Shown: positions 17,014 to 25,838 of the stretch, piece after piece
How positions within the stretch are numbered: position 1 is the stretch's first letter
Layout: the number at the start of each line of letters is the position of its first letter
Source: Bifidobacterium callimiconis
GTDB lineage: Bacteria; Actinomycetota; Actinomycetes; Actinomycetales; Bifidobacteriaceae
NCBI RefSeq assembly: GCF_003952005.1
Contig: NZ_QXGJ01000002.1
Location: forward strand, 62,001 to 126,000
Length of the DNA stretch: 64,000 bases
Direction of reading: 5' to 3'
The notes under the pieces: generated by a model
What the model was told of the DNA's origin: nothing
The model's input: only the letters and a program-made list of their open reading frames with translations
Databases searched by the model: none
Position numbers and translations under genes: made by a program

Positions 17014-17877
17014 TCACGCGAACCAAGCCAGGGCCTGACTCATCGCATCGTTTTCCGTGTGTTCGAAGATGGTGGTGAGGCAGGGCTTGGACGCCTCGGC
17101 GATGGCCAAGATCTCCCGCACCGGCATGCGACCGGTTCCGGCGGCCACGCGTCTGATCGATGGCGCCGCACCGGCATCGCCTCCATCGCCGTCGAGCCGC
17201 CAGTCGGCGATGTGCATGGCGCAGATGCGCTCGCCGAATCGCCGGAATGCCTGCCGCGTCAGCTCAAGCTGCCATTCCGGACTCGCCTGCCACGCCGGGG
17301 TGAGCGCGGTCGCGTCGAACACGATGCCCAGATACGGCGAGTCCACGTCGGCGATCAGGCGTTCCACGGTGTCGAGATCGTGGATGGGATGGTTGACGCC
17401 CGGCTCGATGCCCACGATCGTGCCATACCGCTCCCCTGCGGCCACCAGTCGGCGGATTACGTCGAGTGTGTCCCGGTAGGTTTCCTCGGTGAAGTTGCGT
17501 TCGGTGTATTGACCAAGGTTGGGGATCACGGAACCGGTTTCGCTGGCCACGATGGGGGCGCCGAAATATCGGGCGTTGGCCACATGCGCCTCGAATCGCC
17601 GCAGCAGCGTCTCCCGGACCTCCAGGTCGGGGTGGATCATGTTGATGTAGCAGCCCAGTACGGCGATTTCCACGCCTCGCGAGGCCAATGTCCGGCGGAT
17701 CACCGCGCCCATGCCGGGGTTGATGGCCCCGGCCTCGCTGTTCATGTCGGGGAATGATTTCGCGAGCGCGAGCTGCACGTTGCGCGCGCCCTGCTGCGCC
17801 AGTCCGTCGGCGAGCGCCTCGGGGGTTCGCGCCCCGGTGATGTCATGTCCGCGGAATCCGAAGTTGAGTCTGGTCAT
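17014..17877 (-). CDS. Sugar isomerase/epimerase-like TIM barrel (paralogue)
   Basis: 287 residues, clearly paralogous to the gene at 15034-15876 (shared FRGHDIT, NPGMG, LGCYINMIHPDLEVRETLLRRFEA and EPGVNHPIHDLDTVERL). It has the same xylose-isomerase-like fold, with a ~12-residue Gly/Asp/Ala-rich insertion (DGDGGDAGAAPS) near the C-terminus. GGGGGAG precedes the ATG. It is followed on the transcript side by the AraC gene and preceded by a GH105 gene 24 bp upstream, so it is probably the last gene of a GH105-isomerase operon. Substrate unknown. Confidence 0.75.
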   Translation of the reverse strand: MTRLNFGFRGHDITGARTPEALADGLAQQGARNVQLALAKSFPDMNSEAGAINPGMGAVIRRTLASRGVEIAVLGCYINMIHPDLEVRETLLRRFEAHVANARYFGAPIVASETGSVIPNLGQYTERNFTEETYRDTLDVIRRLVAAGERYGTIVGIEPGVNHPIHDLDTVERLIADVDSPYLGIVFDATALTPAWQASPEWQLELTRQAFRRFGERICAMHIADWRLDGDGGDAGAAPSIRRVAAGTGRMPVREILAIAEASKPCLTTIFEHTENDAMSQALAWFA

Positions 17878-17901
17878 CGTCCCGTCTCCCCCACCTTCAT
17901 C

Positions 17902-19092
17902 TCACATCGCGCCCCGACCGGCCGCACCCCGTTCGGCATCGCCCCGTTCGGCCGCGGCCTTCTCGTGGCGCAGCACCTCGATGTAGGCGAGCACGAGTGG
18001 CGCCACGCCCTTGGCGTCGTTGCGCACCTTGGGTTCGCGCATGTAGTAGTCGAAGGTGCCTTCACGGTGGTTCTTGTTGCCCAATCCGGCCACCAAGCAG
18101 ATGTTGTCGAGCGTAAGCCTGCCGTCCTTCTCGTTGAGGCAGGTGTCGCAGATGCCCTGGAACGCCTTGTAGCCGTAGTCGAAGTAGCGTTCGTCGAGCA
18201 CGCCGAGCCTGGCGCCTTTCATGATGGCGTTGGCGAAGATGGCGGAACCGGATGTTTCGAGATAGTTCGGTGCGATGCGGCCCATGTTGATCACCTGATA
18301 CCACATGCCGGTGGCGGGATCCTGGTATGGCAGCATGGCGTCGATCAGGTCGACGAACATGCGGCGCAGCGCGTCCTTTTCGGCGCTCATGTTGGCGGGC
18401 ATGAGCTCCCAGGTGTCGATGAGCGCCATGGCGAACCAGCCTTCGGCGCGCAGCCAGAAGTTGGCGGAGAGTCCGGTCACCGGGTCGCACCAGAATTCCT
18501 TGCGCGAGGAGTCGTAGGCATGGTAGTACAGGCCGTTGCGGTCGTTGCGCATGAGTTCGTGCACCACTTGGAACTGGTGGAAGCTGTCGGAGCACGCGCG
18601 TCCGTCGCGATAGCTCAGCTCGTACTGCATGTAGAATGGCTGGGCCATGTACAGGCCGTCGAGCCAGATCTGGTTCGGGTAGATCAGCTTGTGCCAGAAG
18701 CTGCCCTCCTTGGTGCGCGGCTGGTGTCCGAGCTGACCGTAGATGGTGTCCATGGCCTTGCGGTACTTGGCTTTGCCGGTGAGTTCGTACAGTCGGTAGA
18801 GGGTCTTGCCGGCGTTGACGTTGTCGAGGTTGTAGTCCTTGGGATCGTAGTATTTGATGGTGCCGTCGTCCTGTACGAAGTAGTCGATGAATCGGTCGGC
18901 GAAGTCGAGGTAGACGGTTTTCCCGGTGATTTCGTACAGTTCGATCAGTGCTTTGATCATGCAGCCGTCGATGTAGTTCCACGTGTTGGGTTTGCCGGCT
19001 CGGATCTTTTCGATGTTCCATGCCGGCGCCTGCGGGGTGCTGGTTTCGATCAGCTGCCGAATATATGTGTTGAGGATGCGTGAGCCGCCCAT
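17902..19092 (-). CDS. GH105 unsaturated rhamnogalacturonyl hydrolase
   Basis: 396-residue (alpha/alpha)6-barrel enzyme. I-W143-L-D145-G-L-Y-M contains the family's catalytic Asp at almost the YteR position, and the aromatic blocks TWNYIDGCMIKALIELY and SFWHKLIYP are typical. It is much closer to YteR/RhiN-type proteins than the GH105 at 995-2101, so the two probably differ in preferred aglycone (rhamnose versus galacturonate). AAGGAA precedes the start. The last ~25 residues are an Ala/Glu/Arg-rich tail (EKAAAERGDAERGAAGRG). Transcribed after the GPH transporter, with a terminator-like hairpin between them. Confidence 0.9.
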   Translation of the reverse strand: MGGSRILNTYIRQLIETSTPQAPAWNIEKIRAGKPNTWNYIDGCMIKALIELYEITGKTVYLDFADRFIDYFVQDDGTIKYYDPKDYNLDNVNAGKTLYRLYELTGKAKYRKAMDTIYGQLGHQPRTKEGSFWHKLIYPNQIWLDGLYMAQPFYMQYELSYRDGRACSDSFHQFQVVHELMRNDRNGLYYHAYDSSRKEFWCDPVTGLSANFWLRAEGWFAMALIDTWELMPANMSAEKDALRRMFVDLIDAMLPYQDPATGMWYQVINMGRIAPNYLETSGSAIFANAIMKGARLGVLDERYFDYGYKAFQGICDTCLNEKDGRLTLDNICLVAGLGNKNHREGTFDYYMREPKVRNDAKGVAPLVLAYIEVLRHEKAAAERGDAERGAAGRGAM

Positions 19093-19128
19093 GCCGGTTC
19101 CTTTCCGTGAAGCAGGTGCGAAGTCATG

Positions 19129-19177
19129 GAAAAAACGACCGGCGGAAGGTGAAAAAGGAAGGTGGCCGCCGGTCGTT
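19129..19177 (-). terminator. Terminator-like hairpin between transporter and GH105
   Basis: Perfect 12-bp stem AACGACCGGCGG / CCGCCGGTCGTT followed on the minus strand by a run of T. It sits between the transporter stop and the GH105 start, so readthrough or a separate promoter is needed for GH105 expression. Confidence 0.75.
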
Positions 19178-19284
19178 TGGTCTTTGGTTATGGTATTCGG
19201 TTATGAGTGTAGGTCTGGTTGGGGTGGCGGGCCGGGCAGGAGACTCCGGCCCGCCACGATCATTGACGCCGCGGGGCTGACCGT

Positions 19285-20913
19285 TCAGGCCGCCTTGACT
19301 TCAACGGGCTGCTTGCCGAAGTTCATCTTGCGGCGTTCGGGCAGTTCGGCCTTGATACGCTCGAGTTCCTCGGGCGTGTGGTAGCCGATGGTGTTGTGTC
19401 CGAAGCAGATCTCGTACTGCACGCCGGTGAGTTCCTCGCAGATGCGCTTGACTTCGGGGTCGACGTCTTCCATGCGACCGCCGTTGGCGATGCGGGCGCA
19501 TTCGGCGATGGCGATCTCGTCGTTCTTCTTGTCCATGCGCATGAGCTTGGCGGAAAGCATGCCGAGCAGGCTCAGGCCACCCACGCCGAAGATGAGCACG
19601 AGGATGATGGTGGTGTGCACGGCGGCCGGCTGGTCGACGGCGGCCACCTGCTTGTCGGCGGTGGATTCGATGAATCCTGCAGCGGACAGCGAGATGCCGA
19701 GGATGGCCACGACGGCGGAGTTCATGAGCTTGCCGCACAGGTGCATGGCGGCGGAGAAGGTGCCTTCGCGGCGACGGCCGGTCACGATCTCGTCGGCGTC
19801 GGCCACGAACAGGTAGGTCTGCCACGGAATGTAGTAGACGGCGCCGGTGCCGAGGCCGAACACCACCACGATGGAGGTGACGGCCACCATGCCGGCGGCG
19901 GATGCGGCGTCGAGGTGGAAGATGCCGCAGCAGGCGTAGGCGATGGCGCAGGTGATGATCACGCATTCGGCCATGATGTAGGGCTTGCGGAAGCCGATCT
20001 TGGCGACGAGCGCCATGGCGGCCACGGTGGACACGACCTGCAGGATCGGGCTGAGCGACTGCCACCAGGAAGCGTTGGACTTCTGCAGCATGAGCACGTA
20101 GACCACGTAGTAGGAGAACGTGGAGTTGAACAGCCATTCGGCGCCGAAACCGAACAGGTACATGCCGAGCAGGTGACGGAAAGTGCGGATGCGCAGCGTG
20201 GAGAAGATGTCGACGAACAGCTTCTTGATGGCTTCGACCGGATTCTCCACCTTCTCCATGGTGGTGGCGTCGACCGGACGCTCCCAGGTGGTCAGGTACA
20301 CGGAGAGCATGGCGAGCGCCATGATGACGCCGAACGCCAAGCCCATGTAGAAGAAGGCCATGGGGTTCTTCTCGCCGAAGGTGACGAAGAAGATGCCGGG
20401 CAGGGATGCGGTGAGGAAGTTGGCGCCCTTGCCGAAGATGGAACGCAGGCCGGACATGTAGGTGCGTTCCTTGAAGTCGGCGGTCATTTCGGCGGGGATG
20501 GCGTCGTACGGGATCATGACCATCGTGTAGATGAGGTTATAGCACAAGTAGATCACGAAGTAGTACCAGAATGCGCCGGGGATGACGATCCACATGAGCG
20601 GGTTGAGCACGCCGAGCACCGGCACGGCGAGCAGGATGAAGAAGCGGCGGCGGCCGAACCTGCGGCCGAGCCAGGTGTTGTTGAACGCGTCGGAGAGGAA
20701 ACCGGCGATGGGGTTCATGACCACGTCGGCGATCAGCGCGAACGAGTAGATAAAGGTGGCCTGGGCCATGGTCAGACCGCAGTAGGTGGTGTAGAAGATC
20801 GTCAGCCACGAGGCGCTGATCGCCAGCGCGCCGGAACCCACGAGATTGCCGGCGCCGTAGCCGAGACGCGTGACCAGCGTGATCCTGCGTTTTTTGCCAG
20901 TGTTCTCTGCCAT
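19285..20913 (-). CDS. GPH-family sugar/cation symporter
   Basis: 542-residue polytopic symporter. It has the N-terminal MAENTGKKRRITLVTRLGYG, loop DVVMNPIAGFLSD, GRRFGRRRFFILL and the long C-terminal tail DVDPEVKRICEELTGVQYE..HNTIGYHTPEEL shared with the transporter at 6421-7977. The start at 20913 is set by AAAGGAG five bases upstream; an ATG at 20937 lies before that site. The upstream region carries several TTGTTGC boxes. It precedes a GH105 gene, so unsaturated rhamnogalacturonan disaccharides are plausible cargo. Confidence 0.88.
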   Translation of the reverse strand: MAENTGKKRRITLVTRLGYGAGNLVGSGALAISASWLTIFYTTYCGLTMAQATFIYSFALIADVVMNPIAGFLSDAFNNTWLGRRFGRRRFFILLAVPVLGVLNPLMWIVIPGAFWYYFVIYLCYNLIYTMVMIPYDAIPAEMTADFKERTYMSGLRSIFGKGANFLTASLPGIFFVTFGEKNPMAFFYMGLAFGVIMALAMLSVYLTTWERPVDATTMEKVENPVEAIKKLFVDIFSTLRIRTFRHLLGMYLFGFGAEWLFNSTFSYYVVYVLMLQKSNASWWQSLSPILQVVSTVAAMALVAKIGFRKPYIMAECVIITCAIAYACCGIFHLDAASAAGMVAVTSIVVVFGLGTGAVYYIPWQTYLFVADADEIVTGRRREGTFSAAMHLCGKLMNSAVVAILGISLSAAGFIESTADKQVAAVDQPAAVHTTIILVLIFGVGGLSLLGMLSAKLMRMDKKNDEIAIAECARIANGGRMEDVDPEVKRICEELTGVQYEICFGHNTIGYHTPEELERIKAELPERRKMNFGKQPVEVKAA

Positions 20914-21301
20914 GTGTTCTCCTTTGAAGTCCTGCACGGTGCGGTCATGCCGGTCATTGCATGACGATCATCGTCGAACAGCAACCGCGCCGTTGTTGCT
21001 TGCAATCCTATGAGGCACATTACGAATCCATATGATTTGTTGCCAATGTTTTCATTGCTTTTGTTGCAGAATATTGGAGTCATGTTGCACATATAATCGT
21101 TGCAATATCAGCGATATTTCACGATATACGACCGAACGACATGCACGACGCCAATATTTGTTGTCATATTTATTGGCGTTCTCTAGAGACTATTTGCCGT
21201 ACCCTGTTGCAGATTTTCAGCAGCATGATGGCAACAAAAACGGCAGGAGCGGATTGAGGAGTCGTCAACGACGACACCACGGCTCGAACGCCCGCACACT
21301 C
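20914..21301 (-). promoter_or_regulatory. Promoter region with clustered TTGTTGC boxes
   Basis: 388 bp without a gene. TTGTTGC occurs at 20993-20999, 21037-21043 and 21061-21067, with further GTTGCA words downstream. The 21037-21051 stretch TTGTTGCCAATGTTT is identical over 15 bp to the site before GH28 (4389-4406, minus strand). A small inverted repeat AATATC-AGC-GATATT lies at 21104-21118. The density of boxes suggests an operator cluster controlling the transporter gene. Confidence 0.5.
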
Positions 21302-22210
21302 CTACCGCGTCGACTGGCGCAGGAGGATCGGGGACTCGCGCTGGAAGCACAGTGGCTCCCCGGCGGGATCATGCATGCGGCGGGCGAGCAGATCCACGGC
21401 GGTGCTGGTGATCCATTCCAGGTTCGCGTCCACCGTGGTGAGCGACGGCACCATGTGTGCGGCGTCGTAGATGTTGTCGAATCCGACCACCTGCACATCG
21501 TCCGGAATGGATCGGCCCAGTTCCTTGAGCGCGAACACCGCGCCGATGGCCAGCGGATCATCCATGCAGATCACGCCGTCGAACTCCACGCCCGACGCGG
21601 CCACCTGCATCATGGCGCTGTACCCAGCGCCGATCGTCCACTCGTAGCCGGTCGTGCCGATCAGTCGCGGATCAAGTGCGATGCCATGCTCACGGCACGC
21701 CTCCAGCACGCCACGCACACGATCCCAGCCGCGGGATCGCACGGACTCGTCCACCGTCCGCCCATCGAATTCGTTCTGTGCACCGATCAGCACCAGTCTC
21801 CGGCTGCCCTTGCGAATCACCAGATCGGTGATGTTGCGCGCATCCGACACGTTGTCGGCCAGCACCTGATCCACGATGCCCGACGTCGGACACAATCCCA
21901 GACATACGATGGGAAAAGGCTGACGGAACGCGCCGGGATTCACCTCGTCGCCGCCGACCAGATACAGCAGCATGCCGTCGCACGCACCACGACGGGTCTC
22001 CAGATAGTCGTTCGCCGACAGACCATAATCGTCCTGGTACGCCACCACATTGACCCGGTATCCGCTGGCACGCGCGGATGAGATCACCGCCGACGCCAGA
22101 CGGGCGCGGTACGGCCGGGTCACAGTGGGGATGGCGAGTTCGATCACGCCCTCGCAGTCCGACAACGGATCAAACGCCTCGGAGACGACCATCGACGTCT
22201 GCCTGTCCAT
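21302..22210 (-). CDS. LacI-type effector domain without helix-turn-helix
   Basis: 302 residues aligning with the periplasmic-binding-like effector domain of LacI repressors (GVIELAIPTVTRPYRARLAS.., CDGMLLYLVGG, GFDNIYDAAHMVPSLTTVDA). The usual 55-60-residue N-terminal DNA-binding domain is absent: only ~20 non-homologous residues precede the effector domain. GGAAAGG eight bases before the ATG at 22210 supports this start; an in-frame ATG at 22240 would add only ten residues and no HTH. The gene follows a complete LacI gene on the same strand (42 bp from that stop, or 12 bp from the alternative start), so the two are co-transcribed. It may be a co-repressor, a heterodimer partner or a sugar-binding modulator; not a frameshift product as far as the sequence shows. 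Confidence 0.75.
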   Translation of the reverse strand: MDRQTSMVVSEAFDPLSDCEGVIELAIPTVTRPYRARLASAVISSARASGYRVNVVAYQDDYGLSANDYLETRRGACDGMLLYLVGGDEVNPGAFRQPFPIVCLGLCPTSGIVDQVLADNVSDARNITDLVIRKGSRRLVLIGAQNEFDGRTVDESVRSRGWDRVRGVLEACREHGIALDPRLIGTTGYEWTIGAGYSAMMQVAASGVEFDGVICMDDPLAIGAVFALKELGRSIPDDVQVVGFDNIYDAAHMVPSLTTVDANLEWITSTAVDLLARRMHDPAGEPLCFQRESPILLRQSTR

Positions 22211-22252
22211 ATCGCCGACCTTTCCACTCACGCGCACCATATCGCTATGCCG

Positions 22253-23272
22253 TCATTCCTTCGGATTGCCACGGAATCCACCGAGGCTGTCACGCACCGC
22301 CAGCGACGACGGCACCGCCGCGTACGAGGCGAAATCCTCGGTCACGCCGCCCGCCATACGGCGCAGCAGCAGCCGTGTGGCGTTCACGCCGAGCGCGTTC
22401 GCCGACATGCGGATCGACGACAACGGCGGCGTGCTCGTCTGCGCGGTCACGTCGTCGTTGAATCCGACGATCAGATAGTCACGCGGGCATTCGAAGCCGC
22501 GTTCACGCATGCGGGCCATGAATCCCAACGCCATCGCATCGTTGTAGGCGAGCACGGCACCGGTCGGATCCTCAAGATACTTGTCCACGTACGCGGCACC
22601 GCCCTCGAACGTGGGCTCGCCGGGCCACAGCTGCACCACATCGAGCCCCTTGCGCTCGCACGCCGTCTGCAGTTCGCGCAATCGCGCGCCGGACGCCCAT
22701 ACGGAATTCGGTCCGGACAGGTAGGTCACACGCGTGCGGCCGCGCACGGCGAACAGGTCGGCCGCCTGCCCGATGCCGGTGGAAATGTCGACCACAATGC
22801 TCGTCACGTTGCGCACGTTGCGATTGGTGACCACCAACGGATGATGGTCGGCGTAATCGCGCAGCATGGGATTCGCCATACGGGGCGCCACCATGATCAC
22901 GCCGTCGACCAGAGTCATCGTCTTCTCGAGCACCATGCGCTCCCATGCCACGCTGTCACGCGATTCGGCGATCACCAGACCATAGCCGTGGCCGAAGCAC
23001 TCGTTCTCCACGCTGTGCACGATGGCGGCGGCATACTGGTCGGTCACGTCGGGCACGACGATGCCGATCAGGTGGCTGGACGATTCTGCCTGCGCAACGG
23101 CCGTGGCGGGCTCCTCGACCGTCGGCAGGCGGTATCCCAATCGTTCGGCGACGCCGATAATGCGCCGGGTGGTTTCCGAACTCACGCGGTCCGTAGTGCT
23201 CAGCGCACGGGAGACGGTGGACGGGGACACCCCCGCTGCCTTCGCCACATCACGAATCGTGACCTTCTTCAT
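22253..23272 (-). CDS. LacI-family repressor
   Basis: 339 residues with a full N-terminal helix-turn-helix (VTIRDVAKAAGVSPSTVSRA) and hinge, then a sugar-binding effector domain ending SLAVRDSLGGF. The ATG at 23272 has AAGGAT six bases upstream; longer in-frame starts lack a site. It is divergent from the rhamnose mutarotase gene and co-directional with the HTH-less LacI protein downstream. Likely ligands are rhamnose- or uronate-related sugars. Its HTH is almost identical to that of the repressor at 38161-39150, so the two may recognise similar operators. Confidence 0.88.
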   Translation of the reverse strand: MKKVTIRDVAKAAGVSPSTVSRALSTTDRVSSETTRRIIGVAERLGYRLPTVEEPATAVAQAESSSHLIGIVVPDVTDQYAAAIVHSVENECFGHGYGLVIAESRDSVAWERMVLEKTMTLVDGVIMVAPRMANPMLRDYADHHPLVVTNRNVRNVTSIVVDISTGIGQAADLFAVRGRTRVTYLSGPNSVWASGARLRELQTACERKGLDVVQLWPGEPTFEGGAAYVDKYLEDPTGAVLAYNDAMALGFMARMRERGFECPRDYLIVGFNDDVTAQTSTPPLSSIRMSANALGVNATRLLLRRMAGGVTEDFASYAAVPSSLAVRDSLGGFRGNPKE

Positions 23273-23530
23273 CACACATCCTTTTGCATGTCTGCGTGCG
23301 CCGACACGGCGTCGTCCCACGCCTCACACGCGCGAACCGTTCCTATGAAACTTTCTTCGCAAAAGTCTACCGCCTGACCGCAGGCGATTCGGCACACACC
23401 TCGGCCGACACCGATACCGCAAGAAACGATAGCCATCGGCCAATTCATGATATTCCATTACCCGGCGCGCGGCTGCGTCTCCTGTCTACGATGCGGATAC
23501 ACGGCAACCGTTTCGTCCAAAGGAGGACCG

Positions 23531-23845
23531 ATGATCCGCAAGACCTTCAAGATGCACCTGTATCCGGGCATGGTGGAGGAGTACGCCAAGCGTCACAACG
23601 AACTGTGGCCGGAAATGAAGGCGATGATCCACGAGTACGGCGGACACAACTACACGATCTCGTTCGACGCGGAGACGAACACACTGTTCGGCTACATCGA
23701 AGTGGAGGACGAAGAACGCTGGGCGCAGTCGGCGGATACGCCGATCAACCGCAAATGGTGGGACTTCATGGCACCGGTGATGGAGACGAACCCGGACAAC
23801 TCCCCCGTCTGCGAGGACCTGCGCGAAGTCTTCCACCTCGACTAG
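23531..23845 (+). CDS. rhaM: L-rhamnose mutarotase
   Basis: 104-residue protein of the RhaM family (dimeric ferredoxin-like fold) interconverting alpha- and beta-L-rhamnose in the cytoplasm. Family blocks: MHLYPGMVEEYAKRHNELWPEM (proposed catalytic His), NYTISFD, LFGYIEVED and NRKWWDFMAP; length is exactly that expected. AGGAGG sits five bases before the ATG at 23531. It lies divergently from a LacI repressor and convergent with a GPH transporter gene. It indicates that free L-rhamnose is produced, consistent with rhamnogalacturonan breakdown, although rhamnose isomerase, kinase and aldolase genes are not seen in the window. Confidence 0.9.
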   Translation: MIRKTFKMHLYPGMVEEYAKRHNELWPEMKAMIHEYGGHNYTISFDAETNTLFGYIEVEDEERWAQSADTPINRKWWDFMAPVMETNPDNSPVCEDLREVFHLD

Positions 23846-23861
23846 CCGAACAGGCGCCGGC

Positions 23862-25487
23862 TCACCGCCAGCACCGCTCATATGGCACGCCGGTGAGCCG
23901 TTCCACGGTCTCACGCACGTGCGGTTCCACGTCGGCCTTGGAGCCGCCGGCCTTGAGTCGTTCGATCTCCTTCAGCACGATGAGGTCGCTGCGCTGGTCG
24001 AGCGTGAACCGGCGCGACACGATGAATGCGGCGATGAATCCGATCGCCAGCCAGCCGAGGCACACGAACGCCACCGCGTTCACCGCCATCGGGGTCTGCG
24101 CACCCGACTTGTCCGGCTCGAACCCGGAGAATGCGAGGAACGCACCCACGCCCATCGATGCGAGTCCGGAGAAGATGAATCGCAGGAATGTGGTGATGCC
24201 GGAGAAGATCGACGCGCGGTTGCGTCGGGTCACGATCATGTCCACGTCCGGAATGAACGGGAACACCAGCCATGGCACGGTGCCGGCGAGCGAACGGAAC
24301 ACGAACCAGACGATCGACGACGCGATCACGCACGCGGTCCACACGCCGCCCGGCAGCACCGGTTCAAGCCGCCACGAGACGAACAACAGGCCAAGGCCGA
24401 TCAACGCTCCCGTGTAGTCGAGCGCGTACAGGTTGCGCGGACCGATATGCACGAACAGCCATCCCCACAACGGCTTGAAGAATTCGGCGATCACGGCGAA
24501 CGACAGCAGCATGGAGGCGAACGCGGCCGTCTTGCCCAGATCGAACACCACGAAGTACACGAAGCTCTGCGTGAAGATGTCCATGAGCGTCAGGCAGATC
24601 AGATACAGCGTGATGTGCACGCGGAACGTGGCGATATGGAACGTGGACGTGTATTCCGCGATCACACGGCCGAGCGCCTGCACGATCTCGCGTGGGCCGC
24701 GGCGATGCCGGGCAGCGCGACGGCGGGTGAGCTCGTCGTCGCCGAATCCCGCCTCCTCGGGGGTGAGTTCCCAGGTGAGTCGCGACGACGCGAAGGTGAC
24801 GATTGCGAACATCACGGTGATGATGGTCACGAACGCCTGATACGAGTAGGCGTGCCACTCCCCCAGCCAGGTGAGCATGGCGGTGGCGAGGATCGGGATG
24901 AGCACGCCGGACATGCCGGAGACGAACATGCGCACGGTGGACAGCAGCGACCGGCCGGCGAAGTCACGGGTCATCTCGCCGGGCAGCGACGAATAGCAGA
25001 CGCCGAACATCTGCTGCAGCGTGACGTACAGCACATAGACGAGGAAGTACAGCACCTTGGGCATGCCGGGAACCCACATGAGCAACGTGACCAGCACGAG
25101 CGGCGAGAGGATCATGACGAAGAAGCGGCGTCGACCGAAGCGGCGACCGAGTCGGAACAGGTAGAAGCGTTCCGACAGCACACCGAAGAAGATGGCCGAG
25201 CAGGCGCTGAGCATGGCCGCCGCGCCGATGATGCTCTGCGCGGTGCCGATGTCGAAGCCGCAGAACCGCGTCCAGAACACCGACAGATACGTGCCGGTGA
25301 GGATGCCGCTGCCGCCGCCGTACGTGTCGCCGATGGCGAAGCCGAGCGCGTCGCCGAACGTGATCTTGGAATGGGCTTTGCGACGCGAATCCGCGGTGCG
25401 GCCGCGATCGACTCCTCGGTTATTGTTCGATTGCTGATCAGACGATCCGCCGGATGCGGATTGGTTGCGTGGTGACTGGGATTTCAC
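23862..25487 (-). CDS. GPH-family sugar/cation symporter (divergent member)
   Basis: 541 residues starting at a GTG (25485-25487) with AAGGAG spaced six bases upstream. A ~40-residue hydrophilic, Ser/Asn/Arg-rich N-terminal tail precedes the first membrane helix. Helix 2-3 loop GRRFGRRRFFVMI and the C-terminal ADVEPHVRETVERLTGVPYERCW match the other GPH proteins here, but the motif HNTIGY is missing and the rest is more diverged. It ends 17 bp from the rhaM stop (convergent). Probably takes up a rhamnose-containing sugar; inferred only. Confidence 0.82.
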   Translation of the reverse strand: MKSQSPRNQSASGGSSDQQSNNNRGVDRGRTADSRRKAHSKITFGDALGFAIGDTYGGGSGILTGTYLSVFWTRFCGFDIGTAQSIIGAAAMLSACSAIFFGVLSERFYLFRLGRRFGRRRFFVMILSPLVLVTLLMWVPGMPKVLYFLVYVLYVTLQQMFGVCYSSLPGEMTRDFAGRSLLSTVRMFVSGMSGVLIPILATAMLTWLGEWHAYSYQAFVTIITVMFAIVTFASSRLTWELTPEEAGFGDDELTRRRAARHRRGPREIVQALGRVIAEYTSTFHIATFRVHITLYLICLTLMDIFTQSFVYFVVFDLGKTAAFASMLLSFAVIAEFFKPLWGWLFVHIGPRNLYALDYTGALIGLGLLFVSWRLEPVLPGGVWTACVIASSIVWFVFRSLAGTVPWLVFPFIPDVDMIVTRRNRASIFSGITTFLRFIFSGLASMGVGAFLAFSGFEPDKSGAQTPMAVNAVAFVCLGWLAIGFIAAFIVSRRFTLDQRSDLIVLKEIERLKAGGSKADVEPHVRETVERLTGVPYERCWR

Positions 25488-25838
25488 CGGTCACTCCTTC
25501 TTGCCTCTCGTGTGATTCCCTGCGCGCATGCGCGAATTACGGGCGACCATGCTACTCCGCGTCATCAACGACGCAACCCATTCGCCACTTCTTTCCAAAA
25601 ACCGGATCGGAGGGCATGATCGCCTCATCGGTCTCGCTCCGCTCGGCAGCTTCTCGGCAAGAGTTGACGGACTTCGCCAGCATTATCCGAATACCTCACA
25701 TAGGCATATGCCGCCTTCCCCTCGAGGGGAAGGTGTCCGGCGCAGCCGGACGGATGAGGTGACTCTCCACGCGCAGACGTGGAGACAATACAGCATCGCC
25801 GAAGGCGATCCTCACCCCACCCCTCAATGCCCCACGAC
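25488..25838. other. Gene-free interval with type-2 repeat
   Basis: 351 bp between the GPH gene start and the end of the GH28 operon. It holds one type-2 repeat (listed separately) and presumably the GPH promoter on the minus strand. No convincing ORF. Confidence 0.5.
25711..25760 (+). repeat. Type-2 two-hairpin repeat (variant)
   Basis: CCTTCCCCTC-GAGGGGAAGG followed by TGTCCGGCGCAGCCGGACGG and ATGAGGTG. Same architecture as the other type-2 copies with ATGAGG replacing CTGAGGG. Confidence 0.6.

Noticed and set aside
21302..22240. Frameshifted full-length LacI
   Set aside because: No HTH-coding segment is found in any frame upstream; the preceding LacI gene is complete and ends normally before it.
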